DNA of 64,000 nt from contig BCIA01000006.1 of assembly GCA_001599815.1 (NCBI GenBank), positions 5,106,229 to 5,170,228 on the forward strand, given 5' to 3'. A program made the translations under genes and the position numbers. The notes under the pieces were generated by a model. The model had not been told where the DNA came from. It did not search any database and worked only from the letters and a program-made list of their open reading frames with translations. Shown piece by piece: positions 43,360 through 56,028 of this stretch. Every line of letters begins with the position of its first letter. The first letter of the stretch is position 1. Origin of the DNA: Furcasterigmium furcatum (taxonomy: Eukaryota > Ascomycota > Sordariomycetes > Glomerellales > Plectosphaerellaceae).

Positions 43360-46281
43360 ACCGCCTAGAGGAAGCACGCGAGCATCCCGAATACAGGTCG
43401 TATTGGCTGCTTGATTTTGACCAGATTTCACGTTACCCTCCGGCGCAGGAGGATCATGTCTTGGTATCATTTCGTCTGCAACACACCATTCGCCACGAGG
43501 AGAGGCGGAAAAAGAAGTGAAAGCGCGAGACTGATTCACATCCCATGTGAGTCTGGCGCGCCGGCGGCTGCATATACGGGACAGCTACCGCCGCGGGAGG
43601 AAAACTGTTCGCTCGCTGCTGGACTGAAAAGGGGGTGTCGCTTTCGGGGTGGCTCCCGTCCTGTCAATTTCCCCCGGACATCGTGCGGCGAGCTGATAAT
43701 GAGGCTAACCGGATGAGAGGCACCCGAACCAGAGTGCTGGAATGTCTTGATGGTGGGAGGAGGCAACCGGCTCGCCATCCGCGGCTGCAGGCTGAGTCGG
43801 CGACCTCGAACCTGCACATGAGTATGCATGTGGTGCAGCAGCGTAAATGAGGGCTGCAGAGAGAAAGGGGCTGGCGGCACCCGGGGGCCCATCTCAATAC
43901 AGTATTACCGCCAACGGCATATAGCATTGGGAGTATCGTAGCGATGATAGCAGAGTTATTTATGCCTGCCCGCATATGCTGCAGGCGGCTCGGGGGTTCT
44001 ACTTGGATTGGGATGGGCGGCGCCGCGCCCATGTGAAAGGTGACGGGACGTGTTCGCTAATCTGTCAAGAGGACGGCGCACGTTCCGGCAGAGGCTGGAT
44101 TGGCGATTGGCGCGAGGTCAATGCTCTCCAGCGAGTCTGTGAGATCGAGATGGTATCTGGTAATATTTGCCACTGCCGGGAGCCTGAATAGGCTTTTTCT
44201 GAGAGTGGCCAAAGTGACAGACGGGGGCGAGGATGGGCAGCACAGACCCGGCGTTTCTCGCGGGAGGGCATGAAATTGCCGGAGCCCAGGGTGGTGAGAT
44301 TCGCGGCGCGCCAAGCTGGCAGAGCCGGACGGACTCTTGACGCGGCAAGGGGCCTGCGCGCTGAGATGAGGTGTCGGCCCGGATGGGTTGGATGGATGGA
44401 TTGGAAAAGGGGCGCGCGGCCGGGAGTTGAGCCGGCCGTTGACAGGTGATTGACGCCCCCCTTTTCTCTCGGGCTGCCTACTACCTAAGTACCTGCCAGA
44501 AAGTACTGCGAGTCAATCAAGCCATGCTGTGTTACGCCCCCCGAGGAGGCTCTCCCATGTGCCTCTGTCACAAATGTTTCATGAAGCCATGCAGGCAGCA
44601 CAGTCAGATCCGATCTCCCAAGAACGGGGAAAACTCCCGCGGCGGCTCTCAGACGGTCAGACGGGATGATCAGCCATTGTCTGCCCCTGATCGAGAAGAA
44701 GGCTGAATCGGACAGTTATTATAGTGGGCCAAGCAAAGGAGATGTGTTCGACCCCTGGTCATGGTCAGGCCAGCATCCGGGGTTCATCCTCGCCCCTGGA
44801 CAGGACCGGGCTGGCTGGTCGTCCAGGCTCTCCTCCGTCCTTGCAGCTCGCCCGCGCATGCAGTCAGTCTTGGGCGGGCGCTCATCTCCCGAGCGCAGAG
44901 TCCAGGTGAAAGATGCGTCCGTCTGCCGCAGGTTCCATGATGCTTGATAGGGGCCACGATGGCGGCTTGTGGCTGGGCTGATGGTTGATAGCCTGATGTG
45001 TACTTAGCCAAGTCGCTAGGGGCGCTAGTTGGCCTAGGCCAGGTACAAGCGCCGTACCCCCCATCAGAACGTTTCTAGCGGTTGCTTGCTAGCGGAAGAT
45101 CATGAACACCGCGCGCCGTGGGTGACGGTGGTGCTGGTGGGTGTGGTCCGGTCCGGTCGGTCCCCTCACTGATCATCATCCTTCGGCAATGGGCGGGAGC
45201 GCTGGCTGCGTGAAACAAATACCCCAGCTCACAGTTGTTTGCGTGTTTCTGTACGTGATGCTTCTCTGCTCGGTACTTGAAATCTGGCAAGTACTTACTC
45301 ATAATTACTCCCCATCTCATCATTTAGGGCGCTCCCGGCGCTGCGGTCAGTCAGACCACCCAACCCACGAGCCCGTCCACGACGGGCTTCCCGAGTAGTA
45401 GGGGGCTTTGGGCGTATTTAGAACCCCTAAGTGGTCGCCCACAGCGGCATTCCGCCACTAAAACACCTGGAAGGATGGCCCTAGCTCCAGTCCGTGCTGA
45501 GAGCTGGTCAGGGGTAGGAGCGGGGGAAAGGGGGGAGATTTCCGAGTGCAGGTTTCTCGGCTCCAGGTCGAGGTATCTTTTTTCCGTTATCGCAGCCGCT
45601 CAACCGCAGACACGAGGGGGCGCTCTACTTTGGCAGTACTTATCATGCAGGCTGGGTGGGCACCCCTGCCGCTAAAAACCCAGGCCCTGCGATAATTAAA
45701 GCTGCTGGATGACATTTTACTGCTGTACTGCTCTGCTTCACCTCCTCTCCTTCCCCTTTCTCGACCACCTCCAGCCCGTCATTCTTCCATTCACTTCTCC
45801 TTCCTCCCCCCTCCCCCATTGTCACTTCTTGTTGGTTTCCAGACAGTCCTGTCTGCCCTTTCCTGCCGACAAGCTGATGGCGAGACGGGCAACCCACGGA
45901 TCACGGTCGACCTCCTGACTGACGGCCAGCGAGATCTGATCTCCCTGATCCTGCCCGCCCTTGTCGACGATCGAGACTCGACACCGAATCGCGATCCCAG
46001 GCCGCAGCACAGCCAGACTAATTTCAATGCTTGCCAAACCTTCCTCTCCTTGATACCACAATCACACCCCCGACATTCGTTTACCCATTGCGTCCATTGG
46101 ACCACCGACATTCTTTCCTCCCACACACGATCTCTACCTATGACCTCGCCGAGTCCATCCTCCGGGACCTGTCTGCTCCACCCGTTCTTCAGCAACCCAC
46201 GTTAAGCTCTAGAACGACACTTGTACCAATCTCCTCTATTCACATCGATCCGAGCCCCCAATTGCCGGACAGCAGCCAAGC
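43360..46281. other. Three-kb spacer with the leader of the zinc-knuckle gene
   Basis: No gene is supported between TRAPPC11 and the zinc-knuckle gene. From about 45.7 kb the plus strand becomes C/T-rich (CTTCCTCCCCCCTCCCCC and similar), consistent with a long promoter and 5' UTR of the next gene. Confidence 0.45.
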
Positions 46282-48379
46282 ATGGCCGAACCCGTGCCGG
46301 ACGGTGGCAACAAAACTCCAAAATACTTTGCTCCCAAAAACAAGAATTGCCCCTACTGCGGGCAGTCCTTCACTTCCTCCTCTCTCGGACGACATCTCGA
46401 CCTATGGATCCGACCCAACAACCCTAGAGCCCCCGATGGCATCCATGATGTGGACGAGATCAGGCGGCTGCGGGGCAACATCACCCGACGCCAGATGACC
46501 TCGAAGCGCCCCTCCATGACCTCCCTCAGAAGCGTCTCTACGCCTGTGGGCACTCCCACGGCAGGCCAGAGGAAGTCGACCGCTAGGAAACCCACGGCCA
46601 AGGTGGCCGAGTCCCACAAGTCTCCCAGCCTGCCAAAAGATGGCGAATATGCGGTCGACTCCAAGCTGAATAAGTGGCCTTTCTCCCCAGGCTTCGAAGC
46701 GACGGGGGTCCTCAGTGGCATCTCGCAGAGGACGTCCGAGGCCCCTCAGACTCCCGAAGCAGAATCTGTGCAAGAACCTGCCAAGCGCCCTGGTCTCCAA
46801 AGACAAGTGAGCCGGCAGATGCTGCAAAAGGCACAGCTTGACGTCAAGCAGAGGCTCACAGACACCATGGACACGGCTAGGGCCGCCGAGCTGGCACTGC
46901 GAGAGGTGCTCAGCTCGTGGCGCGCAGCTAGGTATGCTTGCCCCGGAAGCCTGGCCGCCAGCGCCGTCATGCCCGTTCCAGCACTGACTGTGACATGATA
47001 GGGTACAAATCGAGAGCAAATCGATGCCGTTCGACTTCGACCCTCTTGCTCTCGACTTCCCAGCTCTGACATTGCAGTGTCTCCAGTCCCCGCCGACCCT
47101 GTATTCCTCCACGCAACATCCCACATCGACGTCATGGTCGGTCCAGTTCCCTGGAGGGCGCGAATTTGAAGCACTGCAGGCTTTTTTTGAGGAGGAGTTC
47201 GCGCAGTGGAAGGTGACCTGCGCCACCGCAACAACCGCGTCCATAGAGGAACTCGTCTATCCGCCCAAGGAGGGGCCTTTTTCGAATGCCCGGGATGCTG
47301 TCAAGAAGGCTGAGAAGTACGCCGAGACCCTCGAAAAACAGGTCAAGGAACACCTGCAATCAGCATATATGGTCTGGGACTCCCTACCTGAGCACAGGCG
47401 AAACGAGCTATGGGTGCTGGAGCTCGCCAGGGGAGTCGGCCGGCGACAGAAGGAGACGGACACCCTGAAGGCTACACAACACAAGCTGCAACAGGAGGTG
47501 TCCAGCTTAAAGAGCCAGATCGAGCAGCTCAATCGCTGGCAGCAACCCCGTGAGTTCAAGCTCATGGCGCCATCAACAATTCCCATCGACTCTGATTTGG
47601 TCAATCACATCCTACGCGTGAGCGTGAAGGGGGGCCGAGGTGGCGTTAACATGGAGGACCGCGACTTGGACCTTGGCGACGTCGTCAGCCGCTCCATCGA
47701 ACGCTGGAAGACGGTCATCACAAATAGCCGCGCCTCATCTGTTGGAATGGGCGCCCAGCGACCCCTCGACCAAACCCCGACGCCAACACCTCTGCAGCAG
47801 CAGCAGCAACAAGCACAGGCACCTAAGATGCAGGTGCAGCACCCACCAACACCTCAAGCAACGCAGCTTCAACGTCGGTCGACCAACACGAGCACAACTG
47901 GGATGAGCGACCATGGTGGCAGCTTGACAACCGGGCCATCGTCGGTTCAGTCCAGTGAACAGGATGCGGACGGCGATGCCGATGGGGACGCCGATGGAGA
48001 TGCCGAGATGGACGACGAGGGAGATGCCGACGGAGATGTGGACGTGGACGTGGGTGTGGAGGTTGATGTCGACGCTGAGATGGACCAGGACGACAGCTTC
48101 GCCATGCTGGACACGCCGCCGACGAAGGCTCCCCACCTGCACCACCGGCTCACACCTCTTGATGTTCCGCGGACACGGGGCCCGCTGCAGCACCAGCGGA
48201 GGGATGGCGGACAGCAGCAATACATGCTCCAGAACGGGGCTCCAGGCGTCCCGGACACGTCACACCTGGCCATGGCTCGCTCAATGCCCAACTTGCAAGC
48301 TGCCATGCAGACGATGCACGCAGGGGATATGGGGCTCGTCATGGGGGTCAGAGCCGACCACATGGGTTACATGGACTGA
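46282..48379 (+). CDS. Zinc-knuckle, coiled-coil conserved fungal protein, 675 aa
   Basis: The CDS is join(46282..46931,47002..48379). A 70-bp intron (GTATGC ... TGATAG) rejoins as RVQIESKSM. The N-terminus has CPYCGQSFTSSSLGRHLDLW (C-x2-C then H), a partial C2H2-like zinc knuckle, followed by PRAPDGIHDVDEIRRLRG. A predicted coiled coil spans about residues 325-400 (KKAEKYAETLEKQVKEHL, KATQHKLQQEVSSLKSQIEQ). The C-terminal third is low complexity: a Gln run, then a striking Asp/Gly/Ala repeat with a DGDADGDADGDAEM unit (about 47965-48090). I recognise it as a conserved hypothetical of filamentous fungi but not its function. One histidine only is evident, so zinc coordination is uncertain. Confidence 0.85.
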
Positions 48380-48959
48380 GAGAGTCAGGGGTGTTGCCGA
48401 GAGATTGCACGTAAGACACCCCGGCGAGGCCGCGACCTGGCCATGCCCGGTCAAAAAGCAGGCGTTGTGCGACCTGCGGAGGATGGATGGAAAAGTCCCG
48501 GGTGTCAGGGCGAACTCGGGCGTCGTGGTTTTACGTTTTGGCGTTCCCGCATAGCGTGGTTTGCCCCCTTTTGACTATCTGTGTTAATACTACAAGACCT
48601 TCAAAGGGCTGAGTGTCTGAAACAGATGCCAGGATTCTGTACTACTTCTTTCTGTTCGGCTGCTTCTTGAGTGAAATGACAGACTCATGCAGAGTCAAAC
48701 AAATAGGGACGGAGTCTGAGGCATGGCCGCCCGTCAGTCACGATGAATCGGGCTGCTGGTGGCGGTTTCTGACTTTGCAATCACTCGAACGGCGAACCTT
48801 GGAAGGTTTTGCCTGAACATTAACGAGCAGGAAGCCTGACACCTCAAATACCACGACAACTCATCTCCCCTCCCATCTTTTCTCACCAACCCGTTGCAGT
48901 CCTCGTTCTTTCCAAAGTACACCAACGCGACAAGATCAAGACCGAATTATACATCAGCA
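48380..48959. other. Spacer between two plus-strand genes
   Basis: This 580-base interval holds the zinc-knuckle gene 3' flank and the leader of the small acidic ORF. No other feature was seen. Confidence 0.45.
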
Positions 48960-49649
48960 ATGCACCTGCCGTTGGGCAGATTCCAAGCCACAATCCCATC
49001 ACCCTTGAGGACCATCAACAACGCCCTCCGCCACGGGGGAAACACGACGCAGAACCTCTATCGCGGCCGCGAAGACCGATTCTGGGAAACTTCTGAGGAA
49101 GTGATGGGGCCTATTGATCCCGATTCCAACGCGTATTTACTCGTCGACCAGGGACGGTCAGGCCTCACTCCCGAGCCGTGGGAGACGGACCCAAGCAACA
49201 GCGAGGAAGGAAATATAGAATCAAGCTGGGAATTTGTCGGTGCAGGCGAGAGCAAGAGCGAGGAGATCTCGAGCTTGTCGTCTCTCGAGGGCGGGGAGCT
49301 GGGGTGGTGCGATCGGGGCGGCATCACGACACGGACCGTTAGTGATGGCAGGGGGAGCCTCCAGGAGGAGGAGGAGGAGTGGGAGGAGGTGTATGTCGTC
49401 CCATTCTATGACTGGCGCGAAGACGAAGACGAGGAGGATATGAAGCCTGCGATATGGGGTTCTGGCTGCGGGTGCAAGCTTTGCATGGAGGTTCCGGTTT
49501 GGGTGGAAACCCCGGTCGTCGGGAAGAACAAAAAGGAGTCCGAGGAGCGCGTTGACATGGATCAGGACCGCATGGCGGAGGACGGAGAAGGGGCTCATCG
49601 CGACGAGGAGTCCTGGAAAAAGGAGGATGACCGCAAGAACTCGGTCTGA
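48960..49649 (+). CDS. Acidic hypothetical protein, 229 aa
   Basis: This intronless ORF starts at the first ATG (MHLPLGRFQATIP) and has 229 residues; the frame is open further upstream only from a TTG. It is strongly acidic, with Glu/Asp runs (EEEEEWEEVYVVPFYDW) and a Cys-rich patch WGSGCGCKLCMEVPVW near residue 180. There is no signal peptide, membrane segment or known domain. Its stop is only 28 bases from that of the next, convergent gene. Coding use is plausible, but no homology was recognised. It may be a lineage-specific gene. Confidence 0.6.
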   Translation: MHLPLGRFQATIPSPLRTINNALRHGGNTTQNLYRGREDRFWETSEEVMGPIDPDSNAYLLVDQGRSGLTPEPWETDPSNSEEGNIESSWEFVGAGESKSEEISSLSSLEGGELGWCDRGGITTRTVSDGRGSLQEEEEEWEEVYVVPFYDWREDEDEEDMKPAIWGSGCGCKLCMEVPVWVETPVVGKNKKESEERVDMDQDRMAEDGEGAHRDEESWKKEDDRKNSV

Positions 49650-49677
49650 TGCGCTTTCAGGGGCTATCTATCTGGGC

Positions 49678-51565
49678 TCAGTAACTGAAGTCCTCCCATA
49701 CCACGACTTCACCATCCAGCCACGTCCTCAGCGCCTTGAGGAGGGCCGGACTGGCGCATAAGTAATACTTTGTCTTTGCTGTCGCCTTGTCCCTGACAAC
49801 ATCTGCCTTGCCCATCCTGTGCCGGTCCAGCCGTCTGACGCCCAGTTCCTCAGCCCGCTCGCCCAGATCCTCTGCAGCATTGCTGAAGCGGCCTGATACC
49901 AAAAGGGTCGTCCTGGGCGCCAGGCCCGGTATCTTCTCAAATACGTCAACAGCGAGCCCCAGGTCTTCAGCCCGCAGTCCCCATATCACATCTAAGTCAG
50001 CCTTTGCAGCTAATAAGCCCGGCGCCTGCGCTAGTAGCGGTGTGATGCCCACGCCACCGGCTATGAAGACTTTCCTGGTCTTTCCGCCATCCTGTTGCTC
50101 GGCGGACATGTCGAACGCCTCCACTCCACCGAAGCCCCTGACTGGGACATCAAGCGGCACTCGGAGGTTATGCTTCGCCAGCAGCCCTGTGACCGGGCCA
50201 TGCTGGCGTACTGTGAGCTGAAACTCATCGCTCTTCGGAGGACTGGACACAGTGAACGTCCTGAGGTAGTCATCGTTGAGACTCTGAGGGTCCCAGTCGC
50301 GCATGTGGCTCCATCCGTGGTCGAGCTCTGGGGCAAAGTCGAGGGTGACGTGCTGGCCAGCTCTCCAGGACAGGTTTGACGGCGAGAGTTTGAACGTCAG
50401 TCTGTTGATGGTTGGTGTAAGAACTTCTCGATTGGCGAGTGTTGCTGTTCCGAGGGAGGCGGCTTCTGCTCCTAATACGGAATCTCCAGCTTCGGAGACC
50501 AGGGGCCGAGGTGGCGGGTTGTAAGGTGAGTATTCGACTACTGGTGACAGGGCCCGGAAGGGCAGCCCATTTGGGACGAAGATGGCCGAAGACAGCGTGA
50601 TCTTAACGGCGAGCTGGGTTCGGGTAAGGTGAGAGGCGGCGTCAGGGCCGACGAGTATGGAGGCTGTGCCAGTCGCATAGAGCACGTCAGACGTCTCGAA
50701 GTCCGGGATGGCGATCCCAATTTTGGGGTTAGACTGCAGGTTGCCCAGGGTCTGATATAATCTGTTTCCAGAGACTGTCCTCCGTCAGTATCTTTGACCT
50801 TCAAGCGTTCAGAGGAATAGGGTACTCACATTCTGGATAAATCAAGTCAACCGCCCCCTGATCGTTCCTCTCGACCCTCACAAACCCCTTACTCCCCCCT
50901 CGATGATTCGTATCCATCGTCTCCCCGTTCGTACTCGACAAGAAGAACAAGTCCGCCCCCCTCACAACCTCCAAAGCCCGCCCACTTAACGGCAGTCCTC
51001 TCTCCACAGGCCCGGGCTCAGGAGACTTCGCCATGATATCCCTCTTGTTCAAATACTTTGGACAGTTCCCCAAGCTCTCCTCCACACCGAGCGCAAGCTG
51101 CACCTCTCCGGCCCCCGCCTCCGTCACTTCCGTCACGGCGCCCGCAACAAACCGCCCCGCGAGCTTCACCCGATCCCTCGTCTTCAGATCGATAGACAGC
51201 CCCGCGAACACCCTTCCCTCCTGCCCGCCTTCGGGCTTCACTATCGCATCCTTGCGAACGTCCCCTTCCCACAGCGTCCGGAGCACGGGATCGCCGAGAT
51301 CGACACCGGTTCGGACACCGAGAACGTCTTCGGCAATCGGCCGGGCGAAACCCCTCGTCCCGCCCCAGATAGTCGTCCACGGCTGACCTTCATCGTCGAG
51401 GGTGCCAAGCGCCAGCAGGGGAGAGGCGGCGACGCGATAGCCGTACGGCGCGGGGAGGCCGGGGGAGGTGGGATTGTACTCCTGAGTGGGCACCTTGAGC
51501 TTCCGCTGAATCTCCAGCTCGCCGGAGTGCCAGGGGATGGCCGTGTCGTCTGTGAATGAGGGCAT
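49678..51565 (-). CDS. Pyridoxamine-oxidase-like / ferredoxin-reductase-like flavoprotein fusion, 610 aa
   Basis: The CDS is complement(join(49678..50774,50830..51565)). The 55-bp intron rejoins as YPEFSGNRLYQTLGNLQ. Residues up to about 285 resemble the split-barrel FMN-binding pyridoxamine-oxidase-like fold (SGELEIQRKL, FFLSSTNGETMDTNHRGG, GRALEVVRGADLFFL). About residues 360-600 form an FNR-type reductase: DYLRTFTVSS (FAD-binding R-x-x-S/T motif), then VFIAGGVGITPLLA (NAD(P)-binding GGxGxTP) and KYYLCASPALLKAL. No C-terminal 2Fe-2S domain is present. The start is MPSFTDDTAIPWHSG; an upstream in-frame MHFFNSTILL is an alternative. Expected role is an NAD(P)H-dependent flavin oxidoreductase with unknown substrate. 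It converges on the small acidic ORF. Confidence 0.85.
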
Positions 51566-52117
51566 CCTCTTCGGATCTAACGTGGTGAGTATCCCGAAAC
51601 GAGACTGTTCTGTATTGGCGGATACGAGATGAGAGAGGAGTATGGTTGAATTAAAGAAATGCATTGAAGTTATGGTGGTAAGACGTACATACTTATTAAG
51701 TCGGCGGGAGCGGAGGCCGAGAACCTTAATGTGATGTCGGGCGATGACAAATGGTGGTGTTGATGTGTAAGACACCGACATTAAGGTGTAATCGTGCCAA
51801 GGCTTATTCAACCAGCATTCATTAGAAGGGCGTCGGCGAAGCTGGTGGACGCCGGGTAGCGCCACCGCATGGCACATCACGTCACACGCCATTACTACAA
51901 CAGAGAAACCCGGAGTATTTGGAATTTATGAATTGGTATCGAAGTGAATGTCTTAGCCTGGATGATGCACATCCAAGCAGCTCCCCTATCAAATGAGGGC
52001 CATGCTCTATGCACCCAATGTATAATAAGCAACCCATACGCCGCCTCATGATGATCTTCGTCGTAACGCGCTGAAACGTTTTGCAGCTCTAATGTACAAC
52101 AGCAATTGTCCCGCCAT
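51566..52117. other. Spacer between flavoprotein gene and KCH1
   Basis: This interval holds the flavoprotein gene's promoter and KCH1's 3' flank. No other feature was seen. Confidence 0.45.
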
Positions 52118-54218
52118 CTAATATCGGGCTCCACGTTGAGACTCGGGATCGCCTCCGTAGCTGTCATAGATGTCGTAGTCGTAATCCCCCGAAGCCGGTG
52201 GTGGCTGTGGAGTTTGTGATGACTGTGGTGCCTGCGGGCCAGGAGCATTAGAGCGATAAGTCTGCGAAGTCCCGGGGCGCGTGAAGTAGTCCTCTTGTCT
52301 GGGCGGTACTGGAGCCGTCATGTTTCTCTGGGGAGGGTACTGAGGACCCGGGCCTCGGGGCGGAACTGGTCCTGTCGCACTCCGAGTGGGCTGATACGGC
52401 TGGAAGTTCGAGTTGCTGGGAGGACCGGGGCGCGCAACACCCGGCCGGGGGCCGGGCCGCAAGATTGCTGGAGGCCCCGGCCTGTCTGAGAAGGTCGAGG
52501 GAGCGGGACTAGCGCGTCCATCGGATCCGTTGGGATACTCAGGGAATCCGGGCCTGCTAGGTGCAGGCGAGGCGGATCGGGCATCGGGGTACTCGCCAAA
52601 TCCGCCTCGGATAGGAGCTGGCGTCGAGGACATGGGGGCAAAGTCGCCATAACCTCCCCTGCTAGGAGCAGGAGATGCGGATCGGTTGGTATACTCGGAC
52701 CGGCTGGCATACTCAACGCCGTAGCCACCCCTGCTGGGAGCCGGAGATGCCCGGCCACCCATGGCACTGTAGTTGTCAAAGGTCTGTGATGTTGGCGACC
52801 TGACAGGAGCAGGCATCGGGGGGATGTTGTCAGATGCGGCAGAGAAGGTAGCCGCATGAGCAAGTGGCGGCCGTCCGCTCCGTTGCGAGTTGGCGGTGCC
52901 GGGGCGAATAGAAGGTGCGTAGTTGTGGACGCTGCGAGACGAAACCGATGCTGGAGGGGAGATGGGTGTGCTGTAGCCCATATCGGCACCGTTGCCCATT
53001 AGGGGAGCATTCGATGCGTAGCTGTTGGCCGAGCTCATAGTTCCAGTCCTCGGCGGCATGGGACGCTTCCTGTCCATTGCACCCATCTCGATGCTACCTG
53101 GCGAGCCAGGACGAGAGGTGTAGGGAGGCAGGGTTGGTACGGAATCGGTCCGGGCCAGAACAGGCATCTCAGGCAGCTTGTCGTTGGACTCGTTCATGTC
53201 AGCCAGGACGGGCAGGGTTGCCTGGCGAGTGAAGGCTGGCTTTTCGATGCCGTTCTTCCGAGCTTCCTGAAGTTCGGCCTTGCGCCTCTTTTGCTCATCC
53301 TTGGCGAATGCTTTCTTGACCTTCTCATGCACAACTTTGGTGAGAGTGTTGTTGACTTTGCGTTCACAGTACCCGCCCAACCCGCCATCGGCCTTAGGAA
53401 TCCAGTGCCAAAGGAAGAAGACGTAGAACAAGATGGCTGTCAAGAGGAAAAGCGCCGAGAACACCCAGATAACCAGGGTGAACAGCATACCAGACAGAAT
53501 GAGAGCCTGCTGGTAGCTCTCGGTGGCAAGGGCGCCGATCTTCTCAAAGAAGCCGAGAAACCCCTCACCAACATTGCTGGCGTCTTTGGCTATGAGCTTG
53601 TTGGTGTAGACGTCATATAGGGTGAAGGCGTTGATGACCTGGCGAGGGCCGGAGCAGAGCAGAACGCGGATCCAAGATTGGAAGCTGAAGTATGTGAACA
53701 AGGCAATGTACTCGGCACCCTTCTTGCTCTTCGTCAACTCGGCGAAGACCAGGAAGCGCTTGAAGCCACGGCCCTTGCCGAACCGAATACTCTCAAGGCG
53801 GACCGCGAGGCTGTCGAGGTAGCATTCGGCGATGTTCCCGCGCCTCATAACTCGCCATGCTCGTACGTGCTCAAACCCCAGGTTGACGAAGGAGGCGATG
53901 ATGCAAATCGAGAAGATCCACTTGGAGATGTCAAAGTCGATGGTGGGCTTGATTTCTGACGACCATTGGTTGAAGACAAGCAAGTTGACGGCAGTGAAAG
54001 TGTCGACTCCGTATACCGCAAGCGAAACGATGAGCATGAGCCAGACGTAGCCGTAGGCGAAGGGTGTACCGCATCCTGTAGACTTGAAGTCATTCAAATT
54101 CTGCCAACTGTCAGCAGTGCTCAATATGGGGTGACGAAGAGACCAAGTATACAATGTAATCCCACTTCTGTTCCGGCCGGGCCTCGACGGCCTTCTTAGC
54201 GCGACTGCAGCAGCCCAT
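52118..54218 (-). CDS. KCH1: Kch1-type low-affinity potassium transporter, 682 aa
   Basis: The CDS is complement(join(52118..54100,54153..54218)). A 52-bp intron (GTATAC ... TTGGCAG) rejoins WDYINLNDFK. MGCCSRAKK is a possible N-myristoylation/palmitoylation site. Membrane segments are around YVWLMLIVSLAVYGVDTFTA, FSICIIASFVNLGFEH, EYIALFTYFSFQSWIRVLL and LVIWVFSALFLLTAILFYVF. The conserved Kch blocks GCGTPFAYGY and FKRFLVFAELTKSKKG are present. The family (yeast Kch1/Kch2, also Prm6) mediates K+ uptake linked to Ca2+ signalling at the plasma membrane. The C-terminal 280 residues are a disordered cytosolic tail with several copies of a RASPAPSRGGYG-like repeat, longer than in yeast. It is clearly orthologous. 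Confidence 0.93.
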
Positions 54219-56028
54219 GTTGGATGCTTCGGTCCTGACAACGGTAGGGACCGACTGGAAAAGAGGAGAGAGAGCGAGTGGTCGTCAACACAGTCGCTGG
54301 TGCTGGGAACTAAAGGTCGGCGACCTGTCGACCAGTTTCGTGCCTGCAACGAAGCGGTGTTGATGGATTAGTTTGGAGTTCGGGACCGGGCCCGCCGTTA
54401 GCACATTTCGTTACTCGCCCGCGAAGTAACTCTGGTGCTTGTTGTCGTGAAGACGGAAGGAACGAATGGAGGCCGCAGACAGCCGAGAGTTGGCTGAGTG
54501 CGGCGGATAGGGAGGGCGTGGCCTGAGGGAGGGGAGAGAGGACGCCGTGCGGGAATGTGGGCCGTCCGAAGGAATGAGACGTGCGGCCGGGTGGAAAGGG
54601 GATGCTTGGGAGCGCAAATGTGAGACGGAATGGCGTCGTGACACAGACGAGGATCAACCCAGGCAGTCAGGGATAGGGCGGGGTTCGGGACCGGAATCGC
54701 GAGGTGAAAGGGCGATTGATCGACGTCTCGAGGAGAGGCGTGGGCGTGCCGACGAGAATGCTCGAGGTTTGCAATTGCCGTGAGATCGGCGACGCGGAAA
54801 CAATGGGCGGGAGGGCGATCAGGTGGTATTCGACGCAGAGTCGTCCCTGTCGTAGGGGGGTTCGCGTGTTTGATCGACTCGTCGGCGTGTGGGCGCGAAC
54901 CCGGGTCTCAAGAGAGTCGGAAAAGCAAGTTCTGCGTATCAATAATGAGTCGCAGATGCGCACGAGCGAGCGTACAGAATGGCGGAAAGTATCGAAAGAG
55001 TGTCGACGACTGTGGAGGTTCGAGTAGCGAAGTTGGACGAAGCCGGGGCGAGGAGCGGATGGCTGAGTCGTACGAGAGGAATGAGTGGCGGCGTGGAATG
55101 TCACGCAAGATGAGCAGCTGGCGAAAACAACAAAGAACCGAGTCACCAAGAACGCGCTTTCATCTTTCCAAAACCCTGTTGATAAAAACGAGGGGTTGTT
55201 TGAGGATAGGAATGACGATGGTGCGGGAGGATAGATGAATAGCGTGGAAGAGGGAGACGGGAACAGACCAAAAACGGGGGATCAGCAGCTCGCTCGCGCC
55301 TTCCCCGGAAGGAGGTCCACTGAAATTGTGCAATGCGGTTCTTTTGGTGGCCCGAGCTGCCGCTTGATTGAAGCCCGTCCGAGAAGGAAGGAGAGGGCCG
55401 GGTCAACAGGGCCAACAGGGCCAAAGTCAGGGGGTTGGATAGGGACGCTGATACTGGAAGCGCCGTTTCGAGGCTCCACAGGACTCGGCGAACGGGTCAG
55501 GATGGGAAGACCCTCATGCAGGTACAAGGCGCTAGCCCCTGAAATGGGATAGTGCCCCTTTCTCCCACGTTTGAGCCCGCGATATGTCGCTTGATTGGGC
55601 AAGGACCGTTCTTGGATAAAGGGCCTTTCTCCTTGTGACCCTCGAACCACGATCCCTGGCTGGTCGCTTCAAAGGAGGGGAGAGGAGTCCTTGAACCCCG
55701 TCGCCCGCCTTTCATCCAACCCCCTTGATCTTGGATGTCCGACAAAAGGCTTTGGATTCGGTCGGCGGCAACCAACACTTGGTAGACGCGTATGCACTGT
55801 TTTGCCGCCGACGTGGTCTGCGTGTCATGGCCGACAGCTATGGTATTGATTGGATCATGGAAGCAAGGGGCTTCCGTAGACGCCGGACATGGCGTCAAGG
55901 CGTCTCTTCAGGCTTTGCGGGGGAGTTCTCACATGGGACTGATGGCATCAGATCTGTCAGGCTAAATGACATATGCACACGTCTAATGATTCCCAGACCC
56001 AGCGCCTACAGTATTCGAAGGGTCAACC
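54219..56028. other. KCH1 upstream region and kinase-like 3' flank
   Basis: This 1.8 kb stretch holds the KCH1 promoter and long leader and the 3' flank of the kinase-like gene. No gene or RNA was recognised. Confidence 0.45.
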
